A stretch of 29,245 bases of DNA from the NCBI GenBank assembly GCA_964432985.1, contig CAYSPT010000063.1, positions 1 to 29,245 on the forward strand, written 5' to 3'. Source of the stretch: CAYSPT01 sp964432985 (GTDB taxonomy: Bacteria; Muiribacteriota; CAYSPT01). The notes under the pieces were generated by a model. It did not search any database. It was not told where the DNA came from and was given only the letters and a program-made list of their open reading frames with translations. This document shows, piece by piece, positions 7,276 through 15,508 of the stretch (the first letter of the stretch is position 1; every line of letters begins with the position of its first letter). Both the position numbers and the translations under genes were made by a program.

Positions 7276-8530
7276 TACCGATAGCCCCCGGTATATTCAC
7301 GTACCCCGATCCAAGGAACAGGCGCTGAAGGACCGCTACCTTGCCCGGCGATTTCACCTGCAGTAAAACGAGCTCGGGGCCGGCGGAGGGATGAATTGAC
7401 GGCACCACCACTTTACCGGTATCGGGCCCGCGGGCAATAAGAGCCATGTGGTTGACCAGGGTCACCCGCACTTCGTCCACCAGCTCGATTCGGCCGTCCG
7501 TAAGGAGCAGCACGGTGATATAGCCCGGCTCGAAGCGGCTGACCAGGGCGGTGCGGCCGTCCGGGGCGAACCGTGCCTGCCGCATGTCCGGCAGGTCTGT
7601 CAGGCGGTCACTTTCGGTCAAGGTGTCACCCTTGATATCCACCACTGCCAGCTGCCCGCCTTCTTCAGAATAAATAGCCCCGTTGGGAACCAGCACCGTA
7701 CCCCCGTCTCCGGATATGGCAATGCCCAGGCAGTCGACATAATCCCCGAAGATGTCGAACGCTCCCACCTGGTACCATCCATCCGGTCCCAGCTCCAAAA
7801 TTCGCAGGTCACGACTGTCCACCGGCTCGAAGGAAGCCTGTCCGCCGAGCACTACCGCCCGCCGCGAGTCGCCGGGAAACACAGCCATGGCCGAAGCAAG
7901 CCGGAGCGGAAAGTGGTTATCTTCCACCGATAGGGTGCCGTCAGCAGCCACGCGGACGGTGTAAACACCGCCCTGACCGTCGATCTTGAAGACCACGACG
8001 TAGGCTAAATCCCCATCAGGGTGGATGACCAGGTCCAGGTTTCCGGGATGTGGAAACTTCACGGTGTCGACTATTCGAAGGTTGTCGGCGGTTTCGGCGG
8101 CCACCGACAGCAGCGTGCCCTGCTCTCCCAATACCAGGGCGAAACGTCCCGACTGAAGAAATCCGATCCGGGCCGGCCGGACACCCACGTCCAGGCGCAT
8201 TCCCTTGTCTATGATTTTTCCTCCCACGGGCAGGACCAGCGATCTGATTTCAGTCCCGTGCACACCCGCTTCGGCGCCATAGGGATGCCCCACCAGGATC
8301 ACCCGGTCGCGGTACCGCCCGGCAGCCTCCCGGAGGTCTTCCAGGGTATCGAAGTTCCCCAGCAGGGCGTTCTGCCTCAGCTCCATCCTGGCGGCCGGAT
8401 CAGCTATGCGGGAGATAATCTGAAGGGCCCGGGCCTTGTCGTGCGCCGATTCAAACGCCGCGGCCTGTCCCGTTATAGCTAAAACCACGAAAACCGCCAG
8501 CACCTGAGCCATTACACGCCGGTATCTCAT
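7265..8530 (-). CDS. Secreted beta-propeller-like protein
   Basis: The product has 421 residues. I start it at the ATG at 8530, because GAGGGGGG precedes it by about seven bases and a signal peptide follows at once (RYRRVMAQVLAVFVVLAITG, cleavage near AAAF). The open frame continues to 8656, but those 42 codons overlap the upstream gene and look like an out-of-frame shadow. After an N-terminal helical region (25-75), repeated strands such as GRFALVLGE, GDLAYVVVF, SRRAVVLGG, GGTVLVPNG and GRTALVSRF recur at about 45-50 residue spacing, as in YncE/LVIVD-type beta-propellers. No catalytic motif is visible, so a periplasmic binding or assembly role is likely. It forms an operon with the membrane protein 13 bases upstream. 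Confidence 0.75.
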   Translation of the reverse strand: MRYRRVMAQVLAVFVVLAITGQAAAFESAHDKARALQIISRIADPAARMELRQNALLGNFDTLEDLREAAGRYRDRVILVGHPYGAEAGVHGTEIRSLVLPVGGKIIDKGMRLDVGVRPARIGFLQSGRFALVLGEQGTLLSVAAETADNLRIVDTVKFPHPGNLDLVIHPDGDLAYVVVFKIDGQGGVYTVRVAADGTLSVEDNHFPLRLASAMAVFPGDSRRAVVLGGQASFEPVDSRDLRILELGPDGWYQVGAFDIFGDYVDCLGIAISGDGGTVLVPNGAIYSEEGGQLAVVDIKGDTLTESDRLTDLPDMRQARFAPDGRTALVSRFEPGYITVLLLTDGRIELVDEVRVTLVNHMALIARGPDTGKVVVPSIHPSAGPELVLLQVKSPGKVAVLQRLFLGSGYVNIPGAIGITP

Positions 8531-8543
8531 AATCAAACCCCCC

Positions 8544-9026
8544 TCAACCTTTCTTAACTTTGGGACGGAACACAAACAGCAGCACCGCCAGGACCAGGTA
8601 GGTAATCCCGTGAAACCAGACCCTCCCCAGGGGGATGCTAAACGCCTGCTGGGCATTGGCGGCCCCGATGACCACGGTGAGGAACCGCAGCACCATCAGC
8701 ACCATCAGTCCGATGATGACACCGCTGTGCTTCTCCGGATCGTTGAGAGCCAGGCCGGTGAGGAATGCAACCGACAGAAAATAAGCGGCCATCATCTTGA
8801 TTATGTACCCCAGCTGGGGCGTCATGGACAGGGTCCCCCCGTAATACAGAAACGCGGATTTTTTCAAGAATTCACCGCCGATCAGGCCGGCCACTCCCAG
8901 GAACAGCTGCACCAGGAAGATCATTCCCAGTACCACCTGCAGCCACAGATATGCATCTTCGGCCTGGGGGGTCTTTGCGGTCTGTTGAGCCTCTGCGGCG
9001 CCACCCTCATCTACCGGTTTTTCCAT
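8544..9026 (-). CDS. Four-helix integral membrane protein of unknown function
   Basis: The product has 160 residues. A charged N-terminal tail (1-25) is followed by four hydrophobic segments near 31-50, 70-92, 101-120 and 135-152, ending FRPKVKKG on the positive side. No conserved catalytic motif is visible. It lies 13 bases upstream of the secreted propeller-like gene and surely shares its transcript, which suggests the two act together at the membrane. I do not recognise the family. Its upstream region (9027-9178) is occupied by hairpin repeat copy B rather than by an obvious promoter. Confidence 0.7.
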   Translation of the reverse strand: MEKPVDEGGAAEAQQTAKTPQAEDAYLWLQVVLGMIFLVQLFLGVAGLIGGEFLKKSAFLYYGGTLSMTPQLGYIIKMMAAYFLSVAFLTGLALNDPEKHSGVIIGLMVLMVLRFLTVVIGAANAQQAFSIPLGRVWFHGITYLVLAVLLFVFRPKVKKG

Positions 9027-9068
9027 TGTTGGCTCAGTCCTTCCTTATACTTCTTCATACTTCTTCTC

Positions 9069-9161
9069 TTCTCGTTCATAGTCACAACGCCGACCATCTT
9101 ACCTGTCATCGTTCCATGCTGACATTACCGCCCTCTACTCTGTAAGTGTAGAAAGGACGGT
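9069..9161 (+). repeat. Interspersed modular hairpin repeat, copy B
   Basis: The left module starts TTCTCGTTCATAGTCAC (9069) and continues through CATCGTTCCATGC. It matches the start of copy D (26952 onward) and, reversed, copy C (29036 downward). It runs into a hairpin with ACCG at 9127-9130 and CGGT at 9158-9161 around CTCTGTAAGTGTAGAAAGG. That loop also matches the hairpin at 28841-28865 read on the minus strand. The repeat fills the gap between the FecR stop and the four-helix protein gene. Confidence 0.7.
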
Positions 9162-9178
9162 TATTGTGCACCGCGTAC

Positions 9179-10159
9179 TCAGTCATCAAGCACCTCTTGG
9201 ATGGATTCGGCATCGTCGGGCGGCGGGCCGGGTGCTGCCCATGGCGGCAGGTCCGAGCCCGTGGATCCCGGGTCCACGTCCATTCCGGCGCCGGACCTGG
9301 TTTCCTCCGGTTGGCTGTCTCGGAAGCGCGGTACAACACCGGGCCGTTTCTTCTTCGGCCGTGGCGGCTTTTTCTTTGACGGCCCCGGTTTCTCGTAACT
9401 TTCCAGCAGGTCCTGCAACGCCGATCTGAGCCTGTCATTAAAAAAGCTCACCAGCGGCTGACCGTCGAACATTTCGTCTGCCAGGACGAGTGGTTTCGGC
9501 TTACCGGCAAGGCCGGAAGCGTCAATGTGCATGAACCGGCCTCTTTTCAAAATCGTTTTCTCTTCATCTACGGCTCCTGAACCAGCCCCAACAGTTCCTG
9601 AACCAGCCCCAACAGTTCCTGAACCAGCCCCAACAGTTCCTGAACCAACCCCAACAGTCACCGAGACAGATCCGTCAACCACTGCTACCCTGGTAGCGCC
9701 GGTATCCCCGTCTACGGTTGCCTGGAAGGCCGTACCGATAACACCCATTACCGCCACCGGAGTCCGGACGAAAAACCTGGCCGATCCCTTATCAATCTGC
9801 GAAAACGTGTCACCGCCGTGAATCCGCAGGTGGATTTCCGGCCGGCCGTCCCGCGTGCCGAGACGTTCCACTTCCACCTCGGTGGATCGCCCCATCCTCA
9901 GATTTATTGCATCGTCTTTGACGGATACTGTACCGCCGGACTCAGCGCCGGTTTTCAAGCAGTCGCCCTGGCTGACCTTATCTCCCGAGTCAAGGGGTTT
10001 CCAGACGGATGAACCGGAGACTTTGATGGTAACCGGCCCGTCAATTTCAACGGTGCTGGAAGTTTTCCGGGAGCCGCGGCATCCCGTAAGCGAGGCGCTA
10101 AATGCTACCGCTGCCACAAGAATAATCACTATGCCTGCGGTCCGTACCGACGATTTCAT
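9179..10159 (-). CDS. FecR-domain lipoprotein
   Basis: The product has 326 residues. A lipoprotein signal ends at ASLTGC, with lipidated Cys27. Residues about 38-190 form a FecR-type beta domain: ETQ-like entry at DSGDKVSQGDCLKTG, then SVKDDAINLRMGRSTEVEV and the typical FFVRTPVAVMGVIGTAFQATV. Known: FecR domains sense or gate signals in the cell envelope, classically with a sigma factor, but stand-alone FecR lipoproteins are common in environmental bacteria. No sigma factor is nearby. The domain is interrupted at about 172-198 by (VGAGSGT)n repeats. A Lys/Pro-rich segment (about 258-275) and an acidic tail follow. The start is backed by AGGA six bases upstream. Periplasmic, membrane-attached; precise role unknown. 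Confidence 0.85.
   Translation of the reverse strand: MKSSVRTAGIVIILVAAVAFSASLTGCRGSRKTSSTVEIDGPVTIKVSGSSVWKPLDSGDKVSQGDCLKTGAESGGTVSVKDDAINLRMGRSTEVEVERLGTRDGRPEIHLRIHGGDTFSQIDKGSARFFVRTPVAVMGVIGTAFQATVDGDTGATRVAVVDGSVSVTVGVGSGTVGAGSGTVGAGSGTVGAGSGAVDEEKTILKRGRFMHIDASGLAGKPKPLVLADEMFDGQPLVSFFNDRLRSALQDLLESYEKPGPSKKKPPRPKKKRPGVVPRFRDSQPEETRSGAGMDVDPGSTGSDLPPWAAPGPPPDDAESIQEVLDD
9575..9658 (-). repeat. Four 21-bp tandem repeats inside the FecR gene
   Basis: TCCTGAACCAGCCCCAACAG repeats every 21 bp, four copies with only small changes in the outer ones. Each copy encodes seven residues, so copy-number change keeps the frame. The product segment is a flexible Gly/Ser/Val linker at the end of the FecR domain. 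Confidence 0.9.
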
Positions 10160-10222
10160 TGTTTTCCTTTCAATTCTTACTCGATCTGAACAGGAACATA
10201 TCCGCTCACAGAATCACAGCAG

Positions 10223-10228
10223 ATTATA
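10223..10228 (-). promoter_or_regulatory. Possible -10 of the FecR gene
   Basis: The short gap 10160-10244 contains a perfect TATAAT on the minus strand about 64 bases before the FecR ATG, with no convincing -35. A palindrome AATCCGGATT lies just upstream at about 10235-10244. The FecR gene may equally be read through from the operon ending at 10245. Confidence 0.3.
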
Positions 10229-10244
10229 TGTAATTAATCCGGAT

Positions 10245-11723
10245 TCATAACAGCCGTTCCCTGATTTTAGCGCTGCCGATGTCCATTGCGAACACCACGA
10301 TAGCGATGGCCCACAGGGCCGTTCCCGCTTCATGGAACCGCGTCTGATTGATCCACTGCTGCAGGATGAATCCGATACCGCCGCCGCCCACGAAACCGAT
10401 GATGGTGGACATCCTGACATTAATGTCCCAGCGGTAGATGGTGAAAGCAAGGAAGCTGGGGACGATCTGTGGGATGATCCCGTAACGGATCACCTGCAGG
10501 CGGCTGGCGCCGGTAGCCATGATGGCGTCGATGGGGCCTTGATCGATGTCCTCGATCTGCTCGCTGTACAGCTTGCCCAGGGCGGCCACCGAGTGCACCG
10601 CCAGGGCCAGCACGCCGGCGAAGGGGCCGATCCCCACCCAGATGGAGAACACCATGGCCATGATCAGGGGCTCCACGGAACGCACGATGTTTAAAAAGCC
10701 CCTGACGATGTAATAGATAACGGTACCCAGCTTGTTTTTCTTCATTACGTTTGCGGCGGCCAGGAAGCTCAGGGGGACGGTGATGAAAACCGCCAGGGTA
10801 GTGGCCATGAGCGCCAGGAACACCGTCTCGATGATCTTGTTAAAGGTAACTTTGGCGGCATTGGTGGGCTTCCAGGTGAACAACCCGCCCACGCTCTTCT
10901 GGGTTATGGTCTCCAGGTACTGCAGCGTGGTCTCCTTGCCTTTTTCCCCCGCCAATTTCGGAATAGGCATCTCACCTTTGATCCGCCCCAGGGAGTCAAC
11001 CTTTGCGCAAAAGATTGGTTCGGTAGACATCCGGCCGCTTATCCAGTACATCTCGGCGATGGCCCCGGGCTCGAACCCGAACCCTTCCAGCGTTACCAGG
11101 TCGCCCACACCGCCCGTGTAGACCGACATCTCTACCACCGGTCCCGACGTCTCACTCATGTCCGCCGCCGAGGGCACGATAAAACACTGCTGGCAGAAGT
11201 ACGGAAGCGTTTTCATTTCCAGTATCCTGAGTTCCACCAGGTTGGTCAGGGTGGCCGTTTCCGGAACGGTGATGTCCAGCTTCAGCCTGCCTCCCGGGCC
11301 GGTGGTGAAATCGGTGAGGAAGACCTCGCGGCTCTCCTTCCCCAGGGCTATCCACTTGAGCATCCCGGAGCGATTGGCCGGCAGTTTGCGCCCTTCCAGG
11401 TGAATGGTGTCCCCCCTGGCCCCCTGGTATGCGCTGAGCACCAGGTGCTCGTCGGGGGGCTTGAACTTCTCCGAGGGATAGGCAAAGGGTGTCAGGGTGG
11501 AGACCGTCTCCACGTTCCGTTCGAATATGCTGGGAGTGAACATGGCCTTTACGATGGGAAAAATTTTGCTGACATTGCCGAACTGGGTCAGGTCTATGGT
11601 AGTGATGCGCCACCCGTAGGTGTAGACCAGGGCGATGACGACCAGGATGAGCAGTGATTTCCCCGTGGCAAACCGCCGGCGGTGTGAAGGCAATGACTGT
11701 GCGTGCTGCGGGCTATCGTCCAT
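10245..11723 (-). CDS. phnE: PhnE-type ABC permease with large periplasmic insertion
   Basis: This inner-membrane subunit belongs to a PhnCDE-like importer. It has 492 residues, against roughly 260-280 for usual PhnE. TM1 is at 23-38 and the remaining helices lie between 297 and 482. The cytoplasmic EAA loop that docks the ATPase is clear: IDAIMATGASRLQVIRYGI at 398-415. Between TM1 and TM2 about 250 residues are inserted. They contain two similar units, each with GDxxxLEG (104-111 and 207-214) and a later GRLK/GRIK turn, which look like Ig/IPT-fold beta domains, plus a CQQC pair (177-180). The start overlaps the phnC stop by one base (TGATG). Known PhnE family members move phosphonates, phosphite or related oxyanions. 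The ligand here is uncertain. Confidence 0.85.
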   Translation of the reverse strand: MDDSPQHAQSLPSHRRRFATGKSLLILVVIALVYTYGWRITTIDLTQFGNVSKIFPIVKAMFTPSIFERNVETVSTLTPFAYPSEKFKPPDEHLVLSAYQGARGDTIHLEGRKLPANRSGMLKWIALGKESREVFLTDFTTGPGGRLKLDITVPETATLTNLVELRILEMKTLPYFCQQCFIVPSAADMSETSGPVVEMSVYTGGVGDLVTLEGFGFEPGAIAEMYWISGRMSTEPIFCAKVDSLGRIKGEMPIPKLAGEKGKETTLQYLETITQKSVGGLFTWKPTNAAKVTFNKIIETVFLALMATTLAVFITVPLSFLAAANVMKKNKLGTVIYYIVRGFLNIVRSVEPLIMAMVFSIWVGIGPFAGVLALAVHSVAALGKLYSEQIEDIDQGPIDAIMATGASRLQVIRYGIIPQIVPSFLAFTIYRWDINVRMSTIIGFVGGGGIGFILQQWINQTRFHEAGTALWAIAIVVFAMDIGSAKIRERLL

Positions 11724-12529
11724 CAGTGTATCTCCACCTCCACCGCATCTTCCCCGTAAATCTCCTTGAACCGCTTATCGTCTATCTCTTCGGGCAGCCC
11801 GTCGAACACCAGCTCTCCGTCTTTCAGCGCGATGATCCTGGTACCGTAATCCCTGGCCAGGCTCAAGAAATGCAGCGAGCACAGCACCGTCAGGCCTTCC
11901 TTGCGGTTGACATCCACCAGGTACTTCATCACCGAGTGGGATGTGGCCGGGTCCAGGCTGGCAACCGGCTCGTCGGCCAGCATCATCTGCGGACGCTGCA
12001 TGAGCGCCCGGGCGATGGCCACCCGCTGCTGCTGACCTCCCGACAGGTCCGAAGCCCGGTTCTGCCAGAGCTGCTCCAGACCCACCCGCTTGAGGTTCAT
12101 GAATGCTTCTTCCACGTGCTGCTTTTTAAACCGGTTGAACAGGCACCACCACGGAGGGATGTAGCCCAATTTGCCGGTGAGCACGTTGGTCAGCACGTCC
12201 AGGCGTTTGACCAGGTTGAACTGCTGGAAGATCATGCTGATCTCCCGTCTGATCAGTTTCAGCTCCCGCTCGCTGGCGGCGGTGATGTCGTCGTCTTTGA
12301 ACATGACCCGGCCGCTGGTCGGCTCCACCAGCCGGTTGATGCAGCGCAGCAGAGTGGATTTTCCCGATCCGGACAGGCCGATGACCACCACGAACTCTCC
12401 CTGGTGAATTTCCAGGTCCAGGTTTTTCAGGGCCACGCTGCCGTTGGGCCAAACAAGACCCAGGTCATTGATGGTCAGTACCGGTTCGGCTGCAACCTTG
12501 TAACCTGACGGGATGGTTTTCAGTCCCAT
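11723..12529 (-). CDS. phnC: PhnC-type ABC transporter ATP-binding protein
   Basis: This is the cytoplasmic ATPase of the PhnCDE-like importer, 268 residues from the ATG at 12529. Walker A GLSGSGKST is at 51-59, the Q-loop FQQFNLV near 101-107, signature LSGGQQQRVA at 162-171, Walker B MMLADEP at 182-188 and the H-loop His near 220. The GEFVVVIGLSGSGKSTLLRC and PVASLDPATSxxVM stretches fit the phosphonate-importer subgroup. A GTG at 12538 is also in frame and would overlap the phnD stop by eight bases. I prefer the ATG because GGTGG lies five bases before it, and it follows the phnD TGA by one base. All catalytic motifs are intact, so the transporter should be functional. Confidence 0.9.
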   Translation of the reverse strand: MGLKTIPSGYKVAAEPVLTINDLGLVWPNGSVALKNLDLEIHQGEFVVVIGLSGSGKSTLLRCINRLVEPTSGRVMFKDDDITAASERELKLIRREISMIFQQFNLVKRLDVLTNVLTGKLGYIPPWWCLFNRFKKQHVEEAFMNLKRVGLEQLWQNRASDLSGGQQQRVAIARALMQRPQMMLADEPVASLDPATSHSVMKYLVDVNRKEGLTVLCSLHFLSLARDYGTRIIALKDGELVFDGLPEEIDDKRFKEIYGEDAVEVEIH

Positions 12530-12530
12530 A

Positions 12531-13760
12531 TCAACCACCGGACCCTTTCACCTTTTTTTTCTCCGGCGGTTTTTCCTCTTTCTTGCCGGTGTCCTTCTTC
12601 TTGCCTTCGGCCTTTTTCTTCTTCTTTTTACCGCCCGTCTTGACCATTTCCTCGATATTCAGCCCCATGACCTTGGCGGTGACCCGCACCGGGTCGAACC
12701 ACTCGTCGCGGCCCTCGATGAACCCGGTGATCTCGTAGGCCTGCATCATCAGGCGGCGGCCTTTTTCGTAGCGGGACAGATCCATCAGGGCGTTCTTCAG
12801 CTTTTCTTTCATGGGCAGCGGAAGCCCCTTGCGGACGGTCACCGTGTCGTTGGGAATCTTGTCGGTGTAGGTCAGCACTTTGACCTTCTCCTTGACGTTT
12901 GGATAATCTTTCAGCACCAGGTCCCGGGCGTCGGTAAAGGTGGCGCCGGCGTCTACCTGCCCCTGGTAGACAGCCATGACCACGTTGAAGTGGCTGCCGG
13001 CATTGACCGCCTGCTCGAAATCCCGGTCGGGATCGATACCGTGCACCTTCAGGAGCCCCGCCGGGTAGAGATATCCGCTGGTGGAGTTGGGATTGACGAA
13101 GGCGAACCGTTTGCCCCGGAGATCATCCAGCGTGTCGAGGTCGCCACCGTCAAAATTGGCAGTGGCGATAATCTGCCCGCGGTAGGAAAGGCGGCCGTTG
13201 CGGATGACCACCAGCAGCGGTTCGGCTTCGTACTTGTCGTGGGCCAGCACGTAGCCGAAGGTGTTGAGAAACGCGATATCGCACTGCTCCGCACCCAGGG
13301 CTTCCACCACCAGGGAGTAGCTGGTGGAAACGCGGGACTCGAAGTGGTACCCGGTGTACTCCTGCAGGAGTTTGCCCAGTTCGTTGGCACTGGTTATGAT
13401 GGCGTTCACCTCGGTGGACGGGACGAACAAAAGTTTGATGGGCCGGTCCGCCGATCCCAATTCCGCCTCCCCCCCGCATCCGCTCACCACGAAAAGCGCC
13501 ATTATCAGCAGCGTTGCGATAGCTATTGTATGAACAAACGTTAAACTTCTCTGAGAAACGTTATGTCGGAGGTTGCGCCAACAGCCGTTGGCAAAGCGAA
13601 AGCGCACATCCTGTGCGTAAGCAAGAAGCGGTCGAGCCATGGATGGCGAGTCCGCGTACAGGATGTACGCGCCTGTCGAGCGAGCCTTACGGATGTCGCA
13701 ACCGGAGACTGAAAAGTCTCGAAGAGAAGTTTGGCGGTGTTCCATTTTATGGATGTTCAT
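12531..13760 (-). CDS. phnD: PhnD-like substrate-binding lipoprotein with repeat-derived insert
   Basis: This is the periplasmic binding protein of the importer, 409 residues. The PhnD fold begins near residue 105 (RPIKLLFVPSTEV) with family features such as AFLNTFGYVLA, FAFVNPNSTSGYLYP, and GQVDAGATFTDARD. The lipobox VVSGC places the lipidated Cys at 95, far from the start at 13760. Residues about 10-73 come from the 190-bp palindromic element at 13543-13732. Without them MNIHKMEHR would join TFVHTIAIATLLIM to give an ordinary lipoprotein signal. The start is well supported (GGGGAG upstream, ATGA overlap with the cyclase stop). The tail from about 376 is a Lys-rich stretch ending in GSGG. 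Alternative: translation may restart at an internal codon, for example the GTG at codon 52. Confidence 0.85.
   Translation of the reverse strand: MNIHKMEHRQTSLRDFSVSGCDIRKARSTGAYILYADSPSMARPLLAYAQDVRFRFANGCWRNLRHNVSQRSLTFVHTIAIATLLIMALFVVSGCGGEAELGSADRPIKLLFVPSTEVNAIITSANELGKLLQEYTGYHFESRVSTSYSLVVEALGAEQCDIAFLNTFGYVLAHDKYEAEPLLVVIRNGRLSYRGQIIATANFDGGDLDTLDDLRGKRFAFVNPNSTSGYLYPAGLLKVHGIDPDRDFEQAVNAGSHFNVVMAVYQGQVDAGATFTDARDLVLKDYPNVKEKVKVLTYTDKIPNDTVTVRKGLPLPMKEKLKNALMDLSRYEKGRRLMMQAYEITGFIEGRDEWFDPVRVTAKVMGLNIEEMVKTGGKKKKKKAEGKKKDTGKKEEKPPEKKKVKGSGG
13543..13732. mobile_element. 190-bp MITE-like palindromic element inside phnD
   Basis: Perfect 10-bp terminal inverted repeats, AAACTTCTCT at 13543-13552 and AGAGAAGTTT at 13723-13732, bound the element. 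Inner ends also mirror each other imperfectly (GGAGGTTGCG against CGCAACCGGAG). Five small hairpins lie inside: 13577-13592, 13603-13617, 13636-13647, 13653-13671 and 13705-13720. Two carry complementary loop/stem motifs ACATCCTGT and ACAGGATGT. No open frame of its own could be a transposase. No target duplication is obvious. It is read through in frame by the phnD-like gene. Confidence 0.75.
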
Positions 13761-15508
13761 TCCTGCTCCCCTTCCGTAGCGCTTTTCGAGTTCTCCTTGA
13801 GGCCGAGAACCAGGTAGGTGGGCACGAAGATGCTCTTGCCCTTGACCTTGATCGGTCCCAGGTCGCGGGCTTCCACCAGGTGCTCGATGTGACGGTAGGT
13901 CCCCTGGGACACCAGCACCTGATCACCCAGTGCTTCCGACTCGAGCCGGGCTGCCAGGTTGACCGCGTCGCCCACCACGGTATAGTCCATCCTCTGCTCG
14001 GAACCGATGTTCCCCGCCACCACGTTACCGGTGGAAATTCCCACCCCGATCTTTACGGCATTGGAGTCTTTCCGGTTCAGTTCCCGGTTGAGCTCATTGA
14101 CTTTCTCGGTCATCTCCAGCGCGCACCGCACCGCCCGGACCGGGTCATCCTCCTGAGCCAGGGGAACGCTGAACACCGCCATGAGCGCGTCACCCATGTA
14201 CTTGTCCAGGGTGCCTTCGTACTTGAACACCGTTCCGGTCATGACGCTCAGGTAGGCGTTTAATATTTCCACCACCAGCTCCGGCGCCATCTGCTCGGAC
14301 ATGGGGGTGAAATTGCGTATATCGGCGAACAGCACCGTCACCCGCTGTTTTTCACCGCCCAGGGTGACCTTATCGGGCACCTTGAGAATACGGTCCACGA
14401 TCTGGGGAGCCACGTACTTGTTGAACATGTCCTTGATCTTCTTCTTTTCGGCCATCTCCTGCTCCGAAAGCTTCTTTGCGCTCTGCAGATCGTCCCTGGT
14501 CTGGTCGAACACCCGGGCGGCGTTCATGGACATGGCGGCGATGGAAGCGGTGGTATTCAGCAGCATGGTCTCGTTGCGGCTGAACTGCTCATCTCCCAGC
14601 TCCCCGATGTTGATCACTCCCATGATCTTGCCTTCCGCCTTCAGCGGCGCGGTGCAGTAACAGGGAATCGGGGCCTTGCCTATGAGACCGATCAGCGCGG
14701 GATCACCCTTGGCGATATCCTGGGTCATCAGGAGACCCTTGTTGGAAACCCACCCGATAAAGTTGTCGGCTCCCACCGGCACGCACACCTTCTGCTCCTG
14801 CTCGGAAAAACCGTATGATTTGACCGTGTAGATTTCCTGTTTATCCTGGTCCACCAGCATGACGGAACACTTGACCGCCCCCACCTCGCCCACCAGGATG
14901 TCGATGATGTTGTCGAGTATTTCTTCCAGGTTCAGCATCCCTGCCAGCTTCTGGACCTTGAACAGCAGCGTGGAGAGCTTGACCGATTTTTCGTACAGAC
15001 GGGCGGACTTTTCGCGCATGGTTGTTTCCATGTCCGAGGTGGCCTGCCCCGTCATCTCGAGCTGCCGGTCAAGAGCTGCGATATGTTCGTCCCGTTTCCT
15101 GATGGTTTCCAGGAGGTTCAGACCTTCCTCCTCCACTTCCTCCTTCTTCATCTTCTGGACCTTGATGATGGAGCCGCCGATTACCGCGATGGCTCCCAGA
15201 GTCACGCAAAACGGGTTGGATGGGAAAAAACCCTCCAGAAGATTATGAGCCAGGATTGCATGGGTGATGGATATGGCGGCCACGTAGAACGGAGCGGGAA
15301 AATCCATCTGGGTTCCCCACATTACCGCCACAACGTAAACCAGGGTCTGGATCAGCTCCGGGATGGCGGGATACAGCCACACGACGATGGTGTAGAGCAC
15401 ACCCAGGGTAATAAGCTGGTAGATATGGTTCGTCTTCAGCTTTTCCAGTGCCTTATTGACGCCGGGAGGTAGTCCCGGCGAGCCGTTCGATTTCGGCAAG
15501 GAGTTCAC
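13757..15508 (-). CDS. Membrane-bound GAF/class III nucleotide cyclase
   Basis: The product has 583 residues and probably makes cAMP. Four hydrophobic segments lie at about 33-115, a coiled coil at about 120-185, a GAF sensor at about 187-335, a short coiled coil, and the cyclase domain from about 385. Catalytic residues are present: metal-binding D396 (FADIRNF) and D440 (KYMGD), purine-selecting K436 and T510 (DYTVVGD), N517 and R521. Lys with Thr fits class IIIb adenylate rather than guanylate cyclases. The start is a GTG with AGGAGG six bases upstream, inside the last 56 bases of ispG. The stop overlaps the phnD start (ATGA), so the cyclase and transporter are translationally coupled. The GAF ligand is unknown. 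Confidence 0.92.
   Translation of the reverse strand: MNSLPKSNGSPGLPPGVNKALEKLKTNHIYQLITLGVLYTIVVWLYPAIPELIQTLVYVVAVMWGTQMDFPAPFYVAAISITHAILAHNLLEGFFPSNPFCVTLGAIAVIGGSIIKVQKMKKEEVEEEGLNLLETIRKRDEHIAALDRQLEMTGQATSDMETTMREKSARLYEKSVKLSTLLFKVQKLAGMLNLEEILDNIIDILVGEVGAVKCSVMLVDQDKQEIYTVKSYGFSEQEQKVCVPVGADNFIGWVSNKGLLMTQDIAKGDPALIGLIGKAPIPCYCTAPLKAEGKIMGVINIGELGDEQFSRNETMLLNTTASIAAMSMNAARVFDQTRDDLQSAKKLSEQEMAEKKKIKDMFNKYVAPQIVDRILKVPDKVTLGGEKQRVTVLFADIRNFTPMSEQMAPELVVEILNAYLSVMTGTVFKYEGTLDKYMGDALMAVFSVPLAQEDDPVRAVRCALEMTEKVNELNRELNRKDSNAVKIGVGISTGNVVAGNIGSEQRMDYTVVGDAVNLAARLESEALGDQVLVSQGTYRHIEHLVEARDLGPIKVKGKSIFVPTYLVLGLKENSKSATEGEQE

Noticed and set aside
8531..8656. Open frame extending the propeller-like gene by 42 codons
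   Set aside because: It overlaps the membrane-protein gene, and the ATG at 8530 has a strong ribosome-binding site followed at once by a signal peptide.
11654..12508. Long plus-strand frame opposite phnC
   Set aside because: It mirrors a complete ABC ATPase gene, and its product is His/Gln/Val-rich without any domain. A shadow.
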